From assembly GCA_044508215.1 (NCBI GenBank), contig JBIQID010000012.1:1-37951 (forward strand): a stretch of 37,951 bases of DNA, in the 5' to 3' direction. Below the pieces are notes generated by a model. It made no database searches, was not told the DNA's origin, and was given only the letters and a program-made list of their open reading frames with translations. The stretch is from JAEZFI01 sp044508215. Lineage in GTDB: Bacteria > Actinomycetota > Acidimicrobiia > Acidimicrobiales > Microtrichaceae. Shown here piece after piece: positions 15,445 to 23,862 of this stretch (the stretch's first letter is position 1; each line of letters starts with the position of its first letter). The translations under genes were made by a program, and so were the position numbers.

Positions 15445-16971
15445 TCACGCCTCCACCCAGGCACGGGAGCGCTCCACCGCGCGCAGCCACTGGGCGTGCG
15501 CCGCGTCAGCCTCCGCCTCGTCGAGCTTCGGCATGAAGGTGGCGTCCACTGCCCGGCGCGAGGTGACGTCATCGACCCCACCCCACACGCCTTCCGCCAG
15601 GCCGGCGAGGTAGGCCGCCCCCTGGGCGGTGATCTCGGTGCCCGTCGGGCGGATCACCGGCACGCGGAGCTGGTCGGCCTGCATCTGGAGGAGCAGGTCC
15701 ATGGCCGCGGCACCACCGTCGACGCGCAGCTCGGCGACCTCCTGCCCGGCGGCATCGCACATCGCTTCGACCACGTCGCGCGTCTGGAACGACATCGCTT
15801 CGACAGCGGCGCGTGCGAGGTGCGCCCGGGTGGTGCCCCTCGTGAGGCCCACGATCGTCCCCCGTGCGTAGGGGTCCCACCACGGGCTGCCGAGCCCGGT
15901 GAACGCCGGCACCATCACGATCCCGCCGGTGTCGTCCACGCTGGCAGCGAGCGGCCCGGTCTCGGCCGCCGCCGAGATCACGCCGAGGCCGTCGCGGAGC
16001 CACTGGACGGCCGCGCCGGTGACGAAGATCGCCCCCTCGAGTGCGTAGTGGGTGACCATGCCGCTCCCCGCGCCGATCAGCTCGCCGGGGATGGTCCACG
16101 CCACGGTGGTGAGCAGCCCCTCGGCGGGCGGTGGGCACGTGCTGCCCACGTTCATCAGCACGAAGCTGCCGGTGCCGTAGGTGTTCTTCGTCATGCCGGG
16201 CTGGAAGCAGGCCTGACCGAACAGCGCCGACTGCTGGTCGCCGGCGATGCCCGAGACCGGGATGCCGGCGCCCGCTGCGCACGACGCCGCCGTGGTCCCG
16301 AACCGCCCCGCCGACGGGCGCACCTCCGGGAGGGCCTCCTGTGGGACCCCCAACAGCCCGCACATCTCCTCGGACCAGCCCAGGGTCCGGATGTCGTAGA
16401 GCATCGTGCGGCTGGCGTTCGACGGGTCGGTGGCGAAGACCCCGCCGTCGGTCCCGCCGGTCAGGTTCCACAGGAGCCAGCTGTCGATCGTGCCGAACAC
16501 GACGCCCGGCCGCAGCTCGACGCCGCCCTCGCGGATCAGCCACTCGATCTTGGTGCCGGAGAAGTACGGGTCGAGGACGAGGCCGGTGGTCTCCCTCACG
16601 CGCTCCAGCTCGCCCGCGGCGACCAGCTCGTCGCAGCGTGCGGCGGTGCGGCGGTCCTGCCACACGATCGCCCGGTGGAGCACCTCGCCGGTCGTGCGGT
16701 CCCACGCCACGACGGTCTCCCGCTGGTCGGTGATGCCGATCCCGGCGATCGGCCGGTCGGTGGCCGCTGCCACCTCGCCGAGCGTCGCCTGGGTGACCTC
16801 CCAGATCTCGGTCGCGTCGTGCTCCACCCACCCGGGTCGGGGGAAGTGCTGCGCGAACTCGCGGTAGGCCGAGGTCAGCACCGAGCCGTCCGAGTCGAAC
16901 ACCATGCTCCGCACGCCGGTGGTGCCAGCGTCGATCGCGACCACCACCGGGTCGTTCGCTGTCGTGCTCAC
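15445..16971 (-). CDS. glpK: Glycerol kinase
   Basis: 508 residues, FGGY family. It phosphorylates glycerol with ATP to glycerol 3-phosphate in the cytoplasm. Motifs: AIDAGTTGVRS (phosphate 1), HDATEIWE, ITDQRETVVAW and WQDRRT (glycerol contact residues), GIAGDQQSALFGQ, NTYGTGSF (phosphate 2) and the C-terminal adenosine region with RVDGGAAAMD. Length is normal for GlpK. GTG at 16971 has AGGAG about 5 nt upstream. No glpF or glpD is adjacent. A hairpin separates it from the MtrAB gene group upstream. Confidence 0.95.
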   Translation of the reverse strand: MSTTANDPVVVAIDAGTTGVRSMVFDSDGSVLTSAYREFAQHFPRPGWVEHDATEIWEVTQATLGEVAAATDRPIAGIGITDQRETVVAWDRTTGEVLHRAIVWQDRRTAARCDELVAAGELERVRETTGLVLDPYFSGTKIEWLIREGGVELRPGVVFGTIDSWLLWNLTGGTDGGVFATDPSNASRTMLYDIRTLGWSEEMCGLLGVPQEALPEVRPSAGRFGTTAASCAAGAGIPVSGIAGDQQSALFGQACFQPGMTKNTYGTGSFVLMNVGSTCPPPAEGLLTTVAWTIPGELIGAGSGMVTHYALEGAIFVTGAAVQWLRDGLGVISAAAETGPLAASVDDTGGIVMVPAFTGLGSPWWDPYARGTIVGLTRGTTRAHLARAAVEAMSFQTRDVVEAMCDAAGQEVAELRVDGGAAAMDLLLQMQADQLRVPVIRPTGTEITAQGAAYLAGLAEGVWGGVDDVTSRRAVDATFMPKLDEAEADAAHAQWLRAVERSRAWVEA

Positions 16972-16985
16972 ACTGCTCCTCTCGT

Positions 16986-17005
16986 GCGCACGGGCCTGCG
17001 TGCGC
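16986..17005 (-). terminator. Hairpin between the GerMN lipoprotein gene and glpK
   Basis: GCGCACG-GGCCTG-CGTGCGC forms a 7-bp GC-rich stem with a 6-nt loop, 21 nt past the lipoprotein stop and 14 nt before the glpK start. It may end the mtrAB transcript or act in the glpK leader. No T-run. Confidence 0.4.
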
Positions 17006-17026
17006 CTCGTGCGGTTCCGTCTCGGG

Positions 17027-17686
17027 TCAGCCGCCGCCCGGGTCGGGGCACCGGTTCTCGATCGCTCGCCGACGGCTCTGCATGACCCCCACCGTGACCT
17101 CGTCGATCTCCGCTGCGGCCAGCTCCTCGTCGGACGGCAGCAGGCTGGCGAAGTCGCAGTCGGTGACCCGCTCGACGTCGCCTCGGGTCGGGGTGCTCAC
17201 GTCGACCGCCTTGCCGTCGACCGCGAACCTGACGCCACCCACGCCCTGGAGGTCCGTCATCGTGAAGACGATCTGCGCGATGGCGCGCTGGCGCGCCGCT
17301 CCGATGACGTCGTTGAACGTGGCGTCGAGGTCCACGATGATCGACTGGTCGGTACGCCGGACGGCGAGGGCCTCGGTCCCGGCGGGGATCTGCGTGACGT
17401 ATCCCCTGGCCACCTCGCTGGTGGGCACCGGAGCGAGGAGCGAGTCCAGGATCGTCGCCGGGCGGCGGTCCTGCACCTCGCGGAAGGTGGCCAGCAGGCG
17501 GCCGTCCTGCGTCAGGTAGAGCCAGGCCCCGAAGCCGCCCTCCACAGTGGTCGCCTCGGGACGGGTGGTGGGCCGTGACTCCACCGGCGCCGTGCGGGGC
17601 GACGAGTCGAGCGGGATCCCGCAGCCGGTGCCCACCAGCAGCAGCGCTGCGGCGAGGGCTCGGCGGACGGATCCCGCGGACTTCAC
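17027..17686 (-). CDS. GerMN-domain lipoprotein, short LpqB-like partner of MtrAB
   Basis: 219 residues. A Sec signal ends in a lipobox-like VGTGCG, followed by a Ser/Pro/Thr-rich stretch like the start of LpqB. One GerMN domain (about 55-180) has VRFAVDGKAV near its end. In mycobacteria and streptomycetes LpqB follows mtrAB, is roughly 580-600 residues with GerMN plus a beta-propeller, and modulates MtrB. Here only the GerMN part exists, and the frame ends cleanly rather than by visible decay. The GTG overlaps the mtrB stop by 4 nt. Probably an outer-face sensor partner of MtrB. Confidence 0.8.
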   Translation of the reverse strand: MKSAGSVRRALAAALLLVGTGCGIPLDSSPRTAPVESRPTTRPEATTVEGGFGAWLYLTQDGRLLATFREVQDRRPATILDSLLAPVPTSEVARGYVTQIPAGTEALAVRRTDQSIIVDLDATFNDVIGAARQRAIAQIVFTMTDLQGVGGVRFAVDGKAVDVSTPTRGDVERVTDCDFASLLPSDEELAAAEIDEVTVGVMQSRRRAIENRCPDPGGG

Positions 17687-19269
17687 CGGTCGTCCTCCCC
17701 GGCCGGCACCACCACGACCTCGTGGGAGCCGGTGACCTCCGACGGCCGTGGGCCGATCGTGACCTCGTCGAGGCGGAGGTCCTCGTCGCCGTCCCCCTCG
17801 ATGGGGTCGGCCTCGATGTAGGGCAGCTCCAGCACGAACCGGGCGCCCGGGCCCTCGGGTCGCGCCTCCACCCAGACCGTCCCGCCCTGGAGGCGTGCGT
17901 GCTCGGCCGCGAGGGCCAGGCCGAGGCCGGTCCCGAGGTCGCTGCCGCGGCTACCGCCCAGCGTGCCCCTGTTGAAGCGGTCGAAGATCCGCGCCCGCTC
18001 GCTCTCGGGTACGCCCGGGCCCTCGTCGTCCACCATCACCCGGATCCACCGGTGCGGCGCACCGTCGTGGTCGACCGGGTCGGGGTGCTCGACCTGCGCC
18101 ACCACGATGCGGGACGCGCCGTCCGCGTACTTGGCGGCGTTGTCGATGAAGTTCGCGAGCACCCGCACGAGGCGCCGCTTGTCGCACCGGACGATGACGC
18201 CACGGAGCTCGTCGGGCGCCTCCACCACGAGCGGCTTGGCGCTGAGGGTGCGAGCTGCCATCTCGACCGTCTCCACGAGCTCGACCTCGTCGAGCTCGAG
18301 GCGGACCGCCCCGGCGTCGAACCGGGAGATCTCGAGCAGGTCCTCCACCAGCTGCGTGAACCGCGACATGTCGGACTCGAGCAGGTCGAGTGCGAGCTGC
18401 GCCCGTTCGGGCATCTCGTCCCGCTGGTTGGCGAGGACCTGGAGGGAGGCGTTGAACGTGGTGAGGGGCGAGCGCAGCTCGTGGCTGACGTCGGACGCGA
18501 ACCGGGCGTCCCTGTCGATCCGGTCCTGCAGCGCCGCGACCATGTCGTTGAAGGTCGAGACCAGCGGCGCCAGGTCGGCGTCGTCGGCCCACTCGGAGTA
18601 CGCCACGCGGGAGTCGAGGCGCCCCTTCGCGACCGACTCGGCCACCTCGGTGATGTCGCTGAGCGGTCGGAGCACCCTCCGGCTGGCCCACCAGCCGAGG
18701 CCGGCGCCGAACGCGCAGGTCACGGCCGCGATCGTGGCGAGGGGGAGGAAGAGGCTGGAGAGGCTGCGTTCGATGTCGCCGAGCTGGTTGACCTCGAAGT
18801 ACGCCCCCGGACGGTCGGGGATCGGTGCGCCGACGGCCAGCAGCAGCTCTCCGCCCCGCTCGTACCGCATCAGCGCCGTGGTCCGCTCGGAGAGGACCTC
18901 GGCGCGGAGCGACTGGGGGAGCGTCGCCGCGCCGTACGCGGTGTCCACGCTGACGAACAGGTCGCTGCGGGTCGACTGGTCCTGGAGGACCACCGACGGC
19001 TTCCCGGCCGTCGAGAGCGACCCGAAGACCGTCTGCGAGTCGATCTCGGGGAGGCCGACCTTGTCGGCGACGAGCGCGGCGTTCACGGAGACCCGCTCGG
19101 CGACGAGGCGCTCGCGCTGGGTCAGCATGTTCTGGCGGATCAGCACCGCCGAGGCGACGATGAGGAGGAGCGACACCACGAGGGCGCCCACGCTGAACGC
19201 CAGCGTGATGCGGGCGCGCAGGCCCACGTGGGCCAGTGGCCAGAGCCGCGGACGGCGCGCGTCGGCCAC
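17683..19269 (-). CDS. mtrB: MtrB-like sensor histidine kinase
   Basis: 528 residues, membrane sensor kinase. TM1 about 20-48, an extracytoplasmic domain of about 120 residues, TM2 about 172-196, then HAMP, HisKA with phosphorylated His in SDVSHELRSPL, and a HATPase domain with NFIDNAAKYA (N box), DDEGPGVP (G1) and GTGLGLALA (G2). It would phosphorylate MtrA. MtrAB in actinobacteria controls cell-wall and osmotic-stress genes. The C-terminus carries an acidic tail of about 45 residues past the kinase core. GTG at 19269 begins 1 nt after the mtrA stop. Confidence 0.92.
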   Translation of the reverse strand: MADARRPRLWPLAHVGLRARITLAFSVGALVVSLLLIVASAVLIRQNMLTQRERLVAERVSVNAALVADKVGLPEIDSQTVFGSLSTAGKPSVVLQDQSTRSDLFVSVDTAYGAATLPQSLRAEVLSERTTALMRYERGGELLLAVGAPIPDRPGAYFEVNQLGDIERSLSSLFLPLATIAAVTCAFGAGLGWWASRRVLRPLSDITEVAESVAKGRLDSRVAYSEWADDADLAPLVSTFNDMVAALQDRIDRDARFASDVSHELRSPLTTFNASLQVLANQRDEMPERAQLALDLLESDMSRFTQLVEDLLEISRFDAGAVRLELDEVELVETVEMAARTLSAKPLVVEAPDELRGVIVRCDKRRLVRVLANFIDNAAKYADGASRIVVAQVEHPDPVDHDGAPHRWIRVMVDDEGPGVPESERARIFDRFNRGTLGGSRGSDLGTGLGLALAAEHARLQGGTVWVEARPEGPGARFVLELPYIEADPIEGDGDEDLRLDEVTIGPRPSEVTGSHEVVVVPAGEDDR

Positions 19270-19270
19270 G

Positions 19271-19960
<690 letters not shown>

Positions 19961-19994
19961 TCTCGCTCATCCGCCGAGGTCGTCGGGGCGCCGG

Positions 19995-20798
19995 TCATCC
20001 GGGGGAGTCGCGGACCTCCGCCAGCAGCGCGATCAGGTCGTCGAACAGGTCGGGATGGCACGCCACGACGTCTCCGGGCCGGACGGGCTCGCCGGTGCTC
20101 GTGCCGAGCCTGGCCCCCGCCTCCGCAGCGATCAGGCCACCGGCCGCCAGGTCCCAGGCCTGGAGCCCGTGTTCGAAGTACGCGTCGAGCTGGCCCGAAG
20201 CGACGAGGCAGAGGTCCACGGCAGCGGCCCCGTAGCGGCGGATGTCACGGATCCTCGGCAGGAGGCGGGCGACCATCTCGCCCTGCCAGGCCCGGTCCTC
20301 CGCCGCGTAGCCGAACCCGGTTCCGATGAGCGCGTGGTCGAGCGCCGGGGGCGGACCGAGCTGGAGGCGGCGGTCGCCCAGCCACGCGCCATGTCCGAGC
20401 GCCGCGTGGAACTCCGCGTCGAGCGACGGCACCACCACCGAGCCGGCCACGATCGCCCCATCGACCTCGGCGGCGATCGACACGGCCCAACCGGGCAGGT
20501 CGTAGACGAAGTTCGTGGTCCCGTCGATCGGGTCGATCACCCAGCGCACACCGCTCGTGCCGGTGCGCTCACCGCCCTCCTCGCCCACGATGCCGTCGTC
20601 GGGCCGCGCCTCGAGCAGGTGCTCGACGATGAGGGCCTCTGTCGCACGGTCGGCGTCGGTGACCATGTCGGTGGTGGTCGACTTGGTGGACACGCTGACC
20701 CCGAGCCGTCGCAGTTCGAGGGCGTGGCGACCGGCGACGCCGGCGATCCGGCGAGCGAGCGCGGCCAGCTCGACCGGCGGGGGGACCGGGGCCGTCAC
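19995..20798 (-). CDS. Inositol monophosphatase family protein
   Basis: 267 residues. Metal-binding motifs of the Mg2+-dependent, Li+-sensitive phosphatase family: DMVTDADRA, GEEGGE, WVIDPIDGTTNFVYDLP and QAWDLAAGGLIAAEAG. Possible substrates are inositol 1-phosphate, histidinol phosphate or 3'-phosphoadenosine phosphates; sequence alone does not decide. A PimB-like enzyme elsewhere in the window fits inositol lipid synthesis. GTG at 20798 overlaps the upstream stop by 4 nt. Confidence 0.88.
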   Translation of the reverse strand: MTAPVPPPVELAALARRIAGVAGRHALELRRLGVSVSTKSTTTDMVTDADRATEALIVEHLLEARPDDGIVGEEGGERTGTSGVRWVIDPIDGTTNFVYDLPGWAVSIAAEVDGAIVAGSVVVPSLDAEFHAALGHGAWLGDRRLQLGPPPALDHALIGTGFGYAAEDRAWQGEMVARLLPRIRDIRRYGAAAVDLCLVASGQLDAYFEHGLQAWDLAAGGLIAAEAGARLGTSTGEPVRPGDVVACHPDLFDDLIALLAEVRDSPG

Positions 20799-21088
20799 GT
20801 CCGACCGAGGAGCGACTGGCCGCTGCTGCGGTCCATGGCGTTCCACTCTCCGAGGGCCCGCAGGCTGAGGACGGCGATGACCGCCACCCCGAGCGCCCCC
20901 ACGAGCGATCCGGTCCACAACCCGAGGCCGATCCACGTGTCGCACGAGCCGTCGCACTGCAGCGCGGTGAACGACGAGCCGATGACCGCCCCGCCTGCGC
21001 CCCCCAGGAAGATCGCCGCGAACGCCAGCACCCGGGCCCGCACCGAGGGGAGGGCGCTCTCGGGACCCACTGCGCTGGCGTCGGTCAT
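20795..21088 (-). CDS. Small membrane protein, unknown function
   Basis: 97 residues with two hydrophobic segments (about 18-45 and 55-78) joined by a short loop containing CDGSCD, a possible disulfide or metal pair outside the membrane. First gene of the probable operon leading to mtrAB. ATG at 21088 has a -10 box 6 nt upstream. No family recognised. Confidence 0.7.
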   Translation of the reverse strand: MTDASAVGPESALPSVRARVLAFAAIFLGGAGGAVIGSSFTALQCDGSCDTWIGLGLWTGSLVGALGVAVIAVLSLRALGEWNAMDRSSGQSLLGRT

Positions 21089-21094
21089 GGCACG

Positions 21095-21100
21095 ACCCTA
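21095..21100 (-). promoter_or_regulatory. -10 box (TAGGGT) for the mtrAB-containing operon
   Basis: TAGGGT ends 6 nt before the ATG at 21088; leaderless spacing. A TTGAAC lies 19 nt upstream, a longer spacer than usual. Confidence 0.5.
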
Positions 21101-21179
21101 GGTCCGGTGCGCATCGCAAGTTCAAGGAGGGCGCGCCGCCTGCCGAGATGTGAGGGACGAACACGATCGGGAGACAGCG

Positions 21180-21992
21180 GTGACGACCCAGGAACAGCAG
21201 ACGGAGGAGCAGGAGCGCGCCGGTGGCCTCGACGTGCTCCCGGATCCGTGGGAGCAGGCGGGCCTCATCCCGCCGCGGCGCCTCGGATCGCTGCTCAGCG
21301 AGTCGCGGGCCGCGAAGGGCCTCACCCTCGCCGACATGGCCATCGAGTCGGCCGGCCGGTTCTCCCTGTCCGCCCTCGCATCGATCGAGCGCGGCACCAC
21401 ACCGGTCTTCGGGCCGGACCTCGAGGAGATCGTGGAGCTCTACGGCCTCGAGTCGGACAGCTTCATCCCGACGAGGTCCCGGTTGGTCCTCGACCTCGAC
21501 GAGGGCAGGATGTGGGTCTCGGAGACCCGCCACCGCTCCAAGCTGGGCCGTCAGGCCACCCGCAGCGAGGTGCTCTCCCGGTACCTCTCCATGGTGTACT
21601 GCATGCGCGGCGTCGATCCCGGCACGCAGATCACGCTGCGCGCCGAGGACCTCGACGTGCTCCAGGACTCCCTCGGCCTCGGCATCGGGCGCATCGTCTC
21701 CGAGCTCGAGGTGCTGATGGACGACCCGGAGGGCCAGGTCAGCTGGCGTTCCCGCCTCCTCAAGCGGAGCGTCCTCGTGCCGGCCGCCGGCCTGCTCGTG
21801 GCGTTCTTCGGCGCTGGTGCGCTCGTGCTCACCTCAGGTGACGCCGGTGCGGCCGAGGCGCCCCAGCACGACGAGGGCCAGGAGGCACAGGCCTCCGCGA
21901 CGGCAGCGCCGTCCGACGAGGTCGAGCTGGGTCCGGCGGTGGTGCAGGAGCGCGACGCCGACGGCAACCCGGGCCCGATCGTCGATCGCTGA
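21180..21992 (+). CDS. Membrane-anchored HTH (XRE-like) protein
   Basis: 270 residues from GTG 21180, chosen because GGGAG lies 7 nt upstream; GTG at 21150 would add 10 residues but has no ribosome site. Residues about 35-85 form an XRE-type helix-turn-helix (LLSESRAAKGLTLADMAIES). A helical middle part is followed by one transmembrane segment (about 200-222, LVPAAGLLVAFFGAGALVL) and an acidic, disordered outer tail. The order HTH-TM-outside recalls RodZ and one-component membrane regulators, but no RodZ outer domain is seen. Target genes unknown; it is divergent from the mtrAB operon. Confidence 0.75.
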   Translation: MTTQEQQTEEQERAGGLDVLPDPWEQAGLIPPRRLGSLLSESRAAKGLTLADMAIESAGRFSLSALASIERGTTPVFGPDLEEIVELYGLESDSFIPTRSRLVLDLDEGRMWVSETRHRSKLGRQATRSEVLSRYLSMVYCMRGVDPGTQITLRAEDLDVLQDSLGLGIGRIVSELEVLMDDPEGQVSWRSRLLKRSVLVPAAGLLVAFFGAGALVLTSGDAGAAEAPQHDEGQEAQASATAAPSDEVELGPAVVQERDADGNPGPIVDR

Positions 21993-22012
21993 GCCGCCGC
22001 TGGTCGAGCCGT

Positions 22013-22018
22013 TAGGGT
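22013..22018 (+). promoter_or_regulatory. -10 box (TAGGGT) for cupredoxin gene
   Basis: TAGGGT ends 8 nt before the ATG at 22027. Predicted leaderless. Confidence 0.5.
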
Positions 22019-22026
22019 CGGCCTCG

Positions 22027-22527
22027 ATGACGCGGACCCTGCCTCGCACCGAACGGACCACACGCCGCCGTGGGCGGCACGGAGCACGCCCCTGGGGCAT
22101 CGTGGTCGCGGCGCTCCTCGCGGGCACCGTCCTCGCATCCTGCGGGGACGGCGACTCGGAGGGCTCGTCGCCGACCACCACCGTGGCAGCCGGACCCACG
22201 ACCACCTTCGACATCCCCGAGGACCGGCTCGTCGACCTGACCTCCCAGTCGACCGTCGAGATCTCGGTGCTCGACAACACGTTCGAGCCGGCCTACTTCG
22301 AGGTGAAGCCGGGCACGAAGGTCGTGTTCAGCAACGACGGGCGCAACGAGCACAACGTGTTCCCGGTGGAGGACGGTCGCTTCGACCCGATCGCCACCGA
22401 GGACTTCGCTCCCGGCAAGGTGGGGCAGATCACCGTCCAGGGAAGCGGCGACATCGCCTACTACTGCACGATCCACGGCACGAAGAAGCTGAACGGGCAG
22501 TCCGGGGTCATCCGCATCGCGTCCTGA
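22027..22527 (+). CDS. Cupredoxin (plastocyanin-like) lipoprotein
   Basis: 166 residues. A twin-Arg-rich start and hydrophobic segment end in lipobox LASC (Cys near 38), then a Thr/Ser linker and a single blue-copper domain (about 75-166). Copper ligands: His in NEHNVF, Cys in YYC, His in TIHG. The usual axial Met is absent: after CTIHG the loop reads TKKLNGQSG, with Gln near the Met place. Expected to be an extracytoplasmic electron carrier or copper binder. The next gene, also a lipoprotein, begins 22 nt downstream. Confidence 0.85.
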   Translation: MTRTLPRTERTTRRRGRHGARPWGIVVAALLAGTVLASCGDGDSEGSSPTTTVAAGPTTTFDIPEDRLVDLTSQSTVEISVLDNTFEPAYFEVKPGTKVVFSNDGRNEHNVFPVEDGRFDPIATEDFAPGKVGQITVQGSGDIAYYCTIHGTKKLNGQSGVIRIAS

Positions 22528-22537
22528 CGCCAGTCGA

Positions 22538-22543
22538 TAACCT
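22538..22543 (+). promoter_or_regulatory. -10 box (TAACCT) for beta-helix lipoprotein
   Basis: TAACCT ends 6 nt before the ATG at 22550. Leaderless spacing; no ribosome site. Confidence 0.5.
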
Positions 22544-22549
22544 CGCCGC

Positions 22550-23857
22550 ATGACTTCTCTCCTGCGGTGGAAGGCGGCGCTCGTGGTGGCCGCACTGGTG
22601 CTGGCCGGATGCGGCGACGACGGCAGCGACGATGCCTCCGCCGGGACCGACGGCGGCGGCTCGACGAGCGAGCTCGAGGCCCTCCGTGTCCCAGCCGATC
22701 ACGCCACCATCCAGGAGGCGGTCGACGCGGCCGAGCCCGGCGACCTCATCCTCGTGGCGGCCGGGACCTACAAGGAGGCGGTCACCGTGGAGACGGATGA
22801 CGTCGTCATCCGGGGCGAGGACCGCAACGAGGTGATCATCGACGGCGAGTTCACCCGTGAGAACGGCATCAAGGTGTTCTCCGACGGCGTGGCGGTGGAG
22901 AACCTGACCGTGCGGAACCACACCGCGAACGGCGTGTTCTTCACCGGCGACTACGGCAAGGGCCACACCCTGCGGGGCTACCGGGCGAGCTACGTCACCG
23001 CCTACAACAACGGCCTCTACGGCATCTATGCGTTCAGCGCCGAGGGTGGCCAGATGGACAACAACTACGGCTCGGGCCACCCCGACTCGGCCTTCTACGT
23101 CGGCCAGTGCGAGGACTGCGACGCCCTGCTCACCGACAACATCGCCGAGCTGAACATGCTGGGCTACTCGGGCACCAACTCCACCGGCGTCACGATCGTG
23201 AACTCGCGGTTCTCGAAGAACCGGGCGGGCATCGTCCCGAACTCGCTCTACACCGAGGCCTTCTACCCGAACAGCGGCACCACGATCGTCGGCAACATCG
23301 TCGAGGACAACAACAGCGGTGAGGCACCCGACAACGCGAGCTTCCGGGTGGCGTTCGGCAACGGCATCGTCGTCGGCGGCGGCAGCAAGATCGTGGTCGA
23401 GCGGAACCTCGTGAAGGGCCACGCCAACGCCGGCATCGTGGTCACCGACATGCCGCCCTCGGTCGATCCCGAGGACAAGGAGGAGAAGACCTTCAAGCCC
23501 GAGGGCAACCAGGTCCGCGGCAACCGCCTCGACGGCAACAAGATCGACCTGGCCTACCTCACGGTGATGTGGCCCTCGCAGACGTTCGACAACTGCTTCG
23601 AGGAGAACGAGCACACCACCTCGTTCCCCGAGGAGATCGAGCAGAAGATGACCTGCGAGACCGACCCCTCCACCGACCTCGGCGACCTGTCCGGGGTGCT
23701 GGGCCAGCTGACGGGCTCGCCGCCCGACGCCGACTGGAAGACCGTGGCGGCACCCCCGGCGCAGCCGAACATGCCGAACGCGCTCACGGCGAAGCCCCGC
23801 AAGGGTGCGCCGCCGGAGAAGGTCGACCTCGACGCGATCGGCATCCCGAAGGGCTGA
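22550..23857 (+). CDS. Parallel beta-helix (NosD/pectate-lyase-like) lipoprotein
   Basis: 435 residues. Signal peptide with lipobox LAGC (Cys near 21), an Asp/Gly/Ser linker, then the classic opening of a right-handed beta-helix (TIQEAVDAAEPGDLILVAAG) and repeated Asn/Gly/Val turns to about 330. The Pro/Ala-rich C-terminus is probably disordered. The fold is shared by NosD copper-insertion proteins and polysaccharide-binding or -cleaving proteins. No nitrous oxide reductase gene is nearby, so NosD function is not claimed. Follows the cupredoxin gene and precedes the esterase by 5 nt. Confidence 0.8.
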   Translation: MTSLLRWKAALVVAALVLAGCGDDGSDDASAGTDGGGSTSELEALRVPADHATIQEAVDAAEPGDLILVAAGTYKEAVTVETDDVVIRGEDRNEVIIDGEFTRENGIKVFSDGVAVENLTVRNHTANGVFFTGDYGKGHTLRGYRASYVTAYNNGLYGIYAFSAEGGQMDNNYGSGHPDSAFYVGQCEDCDALLTDNIAELNMLGYSGTNSTGVTIVNSRFSKNRAGIVPNSLYTEAFYPNSGTTIVGNIVEDNNSGEAPDNASFRVAFGNGIVVGGGSKIVVERNLVKGHANAGIVVTDMPPSVDPEDKEEKTFKPEGNQVRGNRLDGNKIDLAYLTVMWPSQTFDNCFEENEHTTSFPEEIEQKMTCETDPSTDLGDLSGVLGQLTGSPPDADWKTVAAPPAQPNMPNALTAKPRKGAPPEKVDLDAIGIPKG

Positions 23858-23862
23858 CCAGG

